DNA from: an uncultured Oscillibacter sp.
GTDB lineage: Bacteria; Bacillota; Clostridia; Oscillospirales; Oscillospiraceae
Length of the DNA: 8,151 nucleotides
Assembly: GCA_946530565.1 (NCBI GenBank)
Contig: CAMNAE010000058.1
Span: forward strand, 1 to 8,151
Direction of reading: 5' to 3'
Shown here: positions 6,161 through 8,151 of the stretch, piece after piece
How the letters are laid out: every line of letters begins with the position of its first letter
Position numbering within the stretch: the first letter of the stretch is position 1
Position numbers and translations under genes: made by a program
Notes under the pieces: generated by a model
Databases searched by the model: none
Told to the model about the DNA's origin: nothing
Seen by the model: the letters and a program-made list of their open reading frames with translations, nothing else

Positions 6161-7525
6161 TCACTTAACCTCGTTGAAGACGATGATCTCGCTCTCGCCG
6201 TAGGCGCTCCAGAGCTCTTCAAAGAGCGTCGCGTCCTCGCTGACGCTGCCGGTCCCATCGCTGCTCTCAGCGCTGTAGCGGACATTGCCGTCGGCGTCGA
6301 AGGTCTCGCTGACACGCAGCGTCAGAAGGCTCGTGCCGCCCGACAAGGTGGCGCTTTCGACGAAGTGGTGGCCGGCCGTATAGAGCTTGCCGCCGCTGAG
6401 CATCAGCGGGTTTGCAGTGCCGCCTGAGGCAACATGGCCAAGGAACGCGGGGAAGCCGTTTTCGTAGATGAAGAGCTCCGCCTCCGTGGCAAAGGGCTCC
6501 TCGCCGTCAAGGGCGTAGACATCCGGGGCAACGAGCAGGACGTCGGTCCCGTCCAGCGTCACGTTGGCGTAGCCGCTGCCGGGGGCGAGGCGGTCGACGA
6601 TCTGGGTGAAGGTGTCGCAGCCCGTGAAGTCGGTCTTCATCACATAGGCGTCTTCAGGCATCTTCTCGCGCTCGAAGTCCAGCCACTCGCCGCCGTCTTC
6701 AAGATACAGCGTATCGCCCTCGACGGTATAGGCGTACTTGACGCCGCTGTCCGTCGTGAGCTCGGTGCTGCCCCAGGTGATCTCGGTGCTCTCGTGGATG
6801 TTGAGCGTGCCGCTGTGATCGGCGCGCAGCTCGACGGAGATGAACTCGCCGTTCTCCTGCTGGCGCGAATAGACGCCGGGGACGTAAGCGTACTGCTGCT
6901 GCGGGGCGAAGTCCGTATAGGTGACGGAGTCCAGGATCTCAGCGAGCGTGTCGCTGACCGGGAAGTCGATCGCGTCGTCGCCGGTCAGGTGGGAGACGAG
7001 CTCAAAGAGCAGCACGCCGCCGTTATACTCGCCGGCGATCGCCGTCTGCGTACAGCTGCCCTCGGGGTCGGTGTAGCTACGCCCGTAGCCCCATTTATCC
7101 GTCGTGCCGGGGAGGAAGGCCTCGCGGCGCTCGATCTCGTCGGGTTCGCCCCAGGTGGAGGTGACGATATAGAGCGCCTCTTCGGGCTCGACATCGCTTA
7201 AAACGCTGACCGTGAGCATATTCGCGCCCGCGGAGCGCTCGGTGAGCACGAACTGCGCCGTGTGCGCGTCGACCTCGATCGCCTCGGCGGTCTTCGCGTT
7301 ATAGCGGATCTGCCAGCCGTCCGGGCTCATGTAGGTCATCTCCGTGGCGCCCTCGTCGGTCGCCTCCGGCGTTTCGTCGGCAGGCGCGGCGGCGGGCTCT
7401 TCCGCGGGAGCCGGGGCAGAGGGCTGCGCGGGCGCGCGGCTCGACGCACCGCAGCCTGCAAGAGAGCAGACAAGCGCCAGCGCGAGCAGCGAGGAGCAGC
7501 ACTTTAAAAGGTGATTATGGATCAT
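6161..7525 (-). CDS. Predicted secreted lipoprotein of unknown function
   Basis: This 454-residue protein is not assigned to a named family. It starts with a lipoprotein signal peptide: a lysine at residue 8, a hydrophobic core at residues 11-21 and the lipobox LAGC with lipidated C25. It should therefore be anchored to the outer face of the membrane. Residues 29-60 form an Ala/Pro/Glu-rich linker. Residues 64-205 look like a compact alpha/beta domain opening with MSPDGWQIRY. Residues 216-285 (PGVYSRQ to WLDFER) resemble small beta-barrel lipoprotein domains with GDTLYL turns. Residues 300-450 form a beta-rich segment of a kind I recall from surface proteins of gut Clostridia, without known function. 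The mature protein is strongly acidic. The start ATG 7525 has AAGGGGG (7536-7542) 10 bases upstream. It appears monocistronic, with its own promoter and terminator. Domain boundaries are by eye. Confidence 0.85.
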   Translation of the reverse strand: MIHNHLLKCCSSLLALALVCSLAGCGASSRAPAQPSAPAPAEEPAAAPADETPEATDEGATEMTYMSPDGWQIRYNAKTAEAIEVDAHTAQFVLTERSAGANMLTVSVLSDVEPEEALYIVTSTWGEPDEIERREAFLPGTTDKWGYGRSYTDPEGSCTQTAIAGEYNGGVLLFELVSHLTGDDAIDFPVSDTLAEILDSVTYTDFAPQQQYAYVPGVYSRQQENGEFISVELRADHSGTLNIHESTEITWGSTELTTDSGVKYAYTVEGDTLYLEDGGEWLDFEREKMPEDAYVMKTDFTGCDTFTQIVDRLAPGSGYANVTLDGTDVLLVAPDVYALDGEEPFATEAELFIYENGFPAFLGHVASGGTANPLMLSGGKLYTAGHHFVESATLSGGTSLLTLRVSETFDADGNVRYSAESSDGTGSVSEDATLFEELWSAYGESEIIVFNEVK

Positions 7526-7561
7526 AGACAGGAATCCCCCTTACAGTTGGTAGAATGGCAG

Positions 7562-7607
7562 ATCCCGGACCCGGGATGTGCGCAGATGATTGTAGCACAT
7601 CCGGATG
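7562..7607. repeat. Nested inverted repeats over the lipoprotein promoter (operator candidate)
   Basis: Three inverted repeats interlock. ATCCCGG/CCGGGAT (7562-7568 and 7571-7577) lies in the start of the transcript. GGATGTGC/GCACATCC (7574-7581 and 7595-7602) flanks the -10 box, which sits in its 13-base centre. CATCCGGATG (7598-7607) is a perfect 10-base palindrome in the spacer between -35 and -10. The placement suggests a repressor site; the regulator is unknown. Confidence 0.5.
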
Positions 7608-7617
7608 CAAAGCGCAA
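7589..7617 (-). promoter_or_regulatory. Promoter of the lipoprotein gene
   Basis: On the - strand TTGCGC (complement of 7612-7617) is followed by 17 bases and then TACAAT (complement of 7589-7594). The TG of an extended -10 motif (TGC-TACAAT) precedes it. The -10 is a 5/6 consensus match and the -35 is weak (3/6). Transcription would start near 7582, giving a leader of about 57 bases. Confidence 0.65.
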
Positions 7618-7730
7618 TTCCTGCGAAAAAAGACGAGGTGGCCCCGCCGCGCCGCCTTCGCTCCTGCCGGGAGCGCCGGGGGACAGGGAGAAGGGCTGAA
7701 AGAAAAATATGTGAAAAAAATATCAATTAA

Positions 7731-8151
<421 letters not shown>

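Noticed and set aside
6434..7201. A 255-codon open frame on the + strand opposite the lipoprotein gene
   Set aside because: It has shadow-type composition and no convincing start. The - strand frame has a signal peptide, lipobox, promoter and terminator.
7659..7675. CGCTCC/GGAGCG hairpin as a terminator
   Set aside because: The stem is short, no T-tract follows on either strand, and no gene ends nearby. It is likely chance in a GC-rich stretch.

Overview
The base composition is high in GC (visibly above 60% in the genes). Together with a TTG start, strong GGAGG ribosome binding sites, a type III glutamine synthetase, a pyruvate:ferredoxin oxidoreductase and a lipobox lipoprotein, this suggests an anaerobic, GC-rich member of the Clostridia (Bacillota), possibly an Oscillospiraceae-like gut bacterium. 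The order-level guess is inference from recalled homologues; no search was run.

Positions 1-3703 (+ strand) are the downstream end of a cobalamin (vitamin B12) biosynthesis operon: the C-terminal half of cbiB, then cobD (threonine-phosphate decarboxylase), cbiP (cobyric acid synthase) and cbiC (cobalt-precorrin-8 methylmutase). The genes are packed: 28 bases between cbiB and cobD, an 11-base overlap for cobD/cbiP and a 4-base ATGA overlap for cbiP/cbiC. CobD makes the aminopropanol phosphate that CbiB attaches to the cobyric acid made by CbiP. CbiC acts earlier, in the corrin ring. The gene names point to the anaerobic (early cobalt insertion) route.

Positions 3704-3855 separate the cbi operon from a convergent gene and hold two hairpins, one of them a strong terminator. 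Positions 3856-5943 (- strand) encode a full-length type III glutamine synthetase (GlnN, 695 residues). Behind it lies a 217-base gap with a possible promoter, a small leader hairpin and the terminator of the next gene. Positions 6161-7525 (- strand) encode a 454-residue secreted lipoprotein of unknown function.

Positions 7526-7850 form a 325-base divergent regulatory region. It has a good extended -10 promoter on each strand. Nested inverted repeats sit over the lipoprotein promoter, and an approximately 80-base structured leader precedes the + strand gene. That gene, from 7851 to the window edge, is the start of pyruvate:ferredoxin oxidoreductase (nifJ/por).

The gene content is ordinary core metabolism and no new multi-gene system is visible. 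The parts most worth a second look are the divergent regulatory region and the unassigned lipoprotein. No tRNA, rRNA, CRISPR array, insertion sequence or phage gene was seen.
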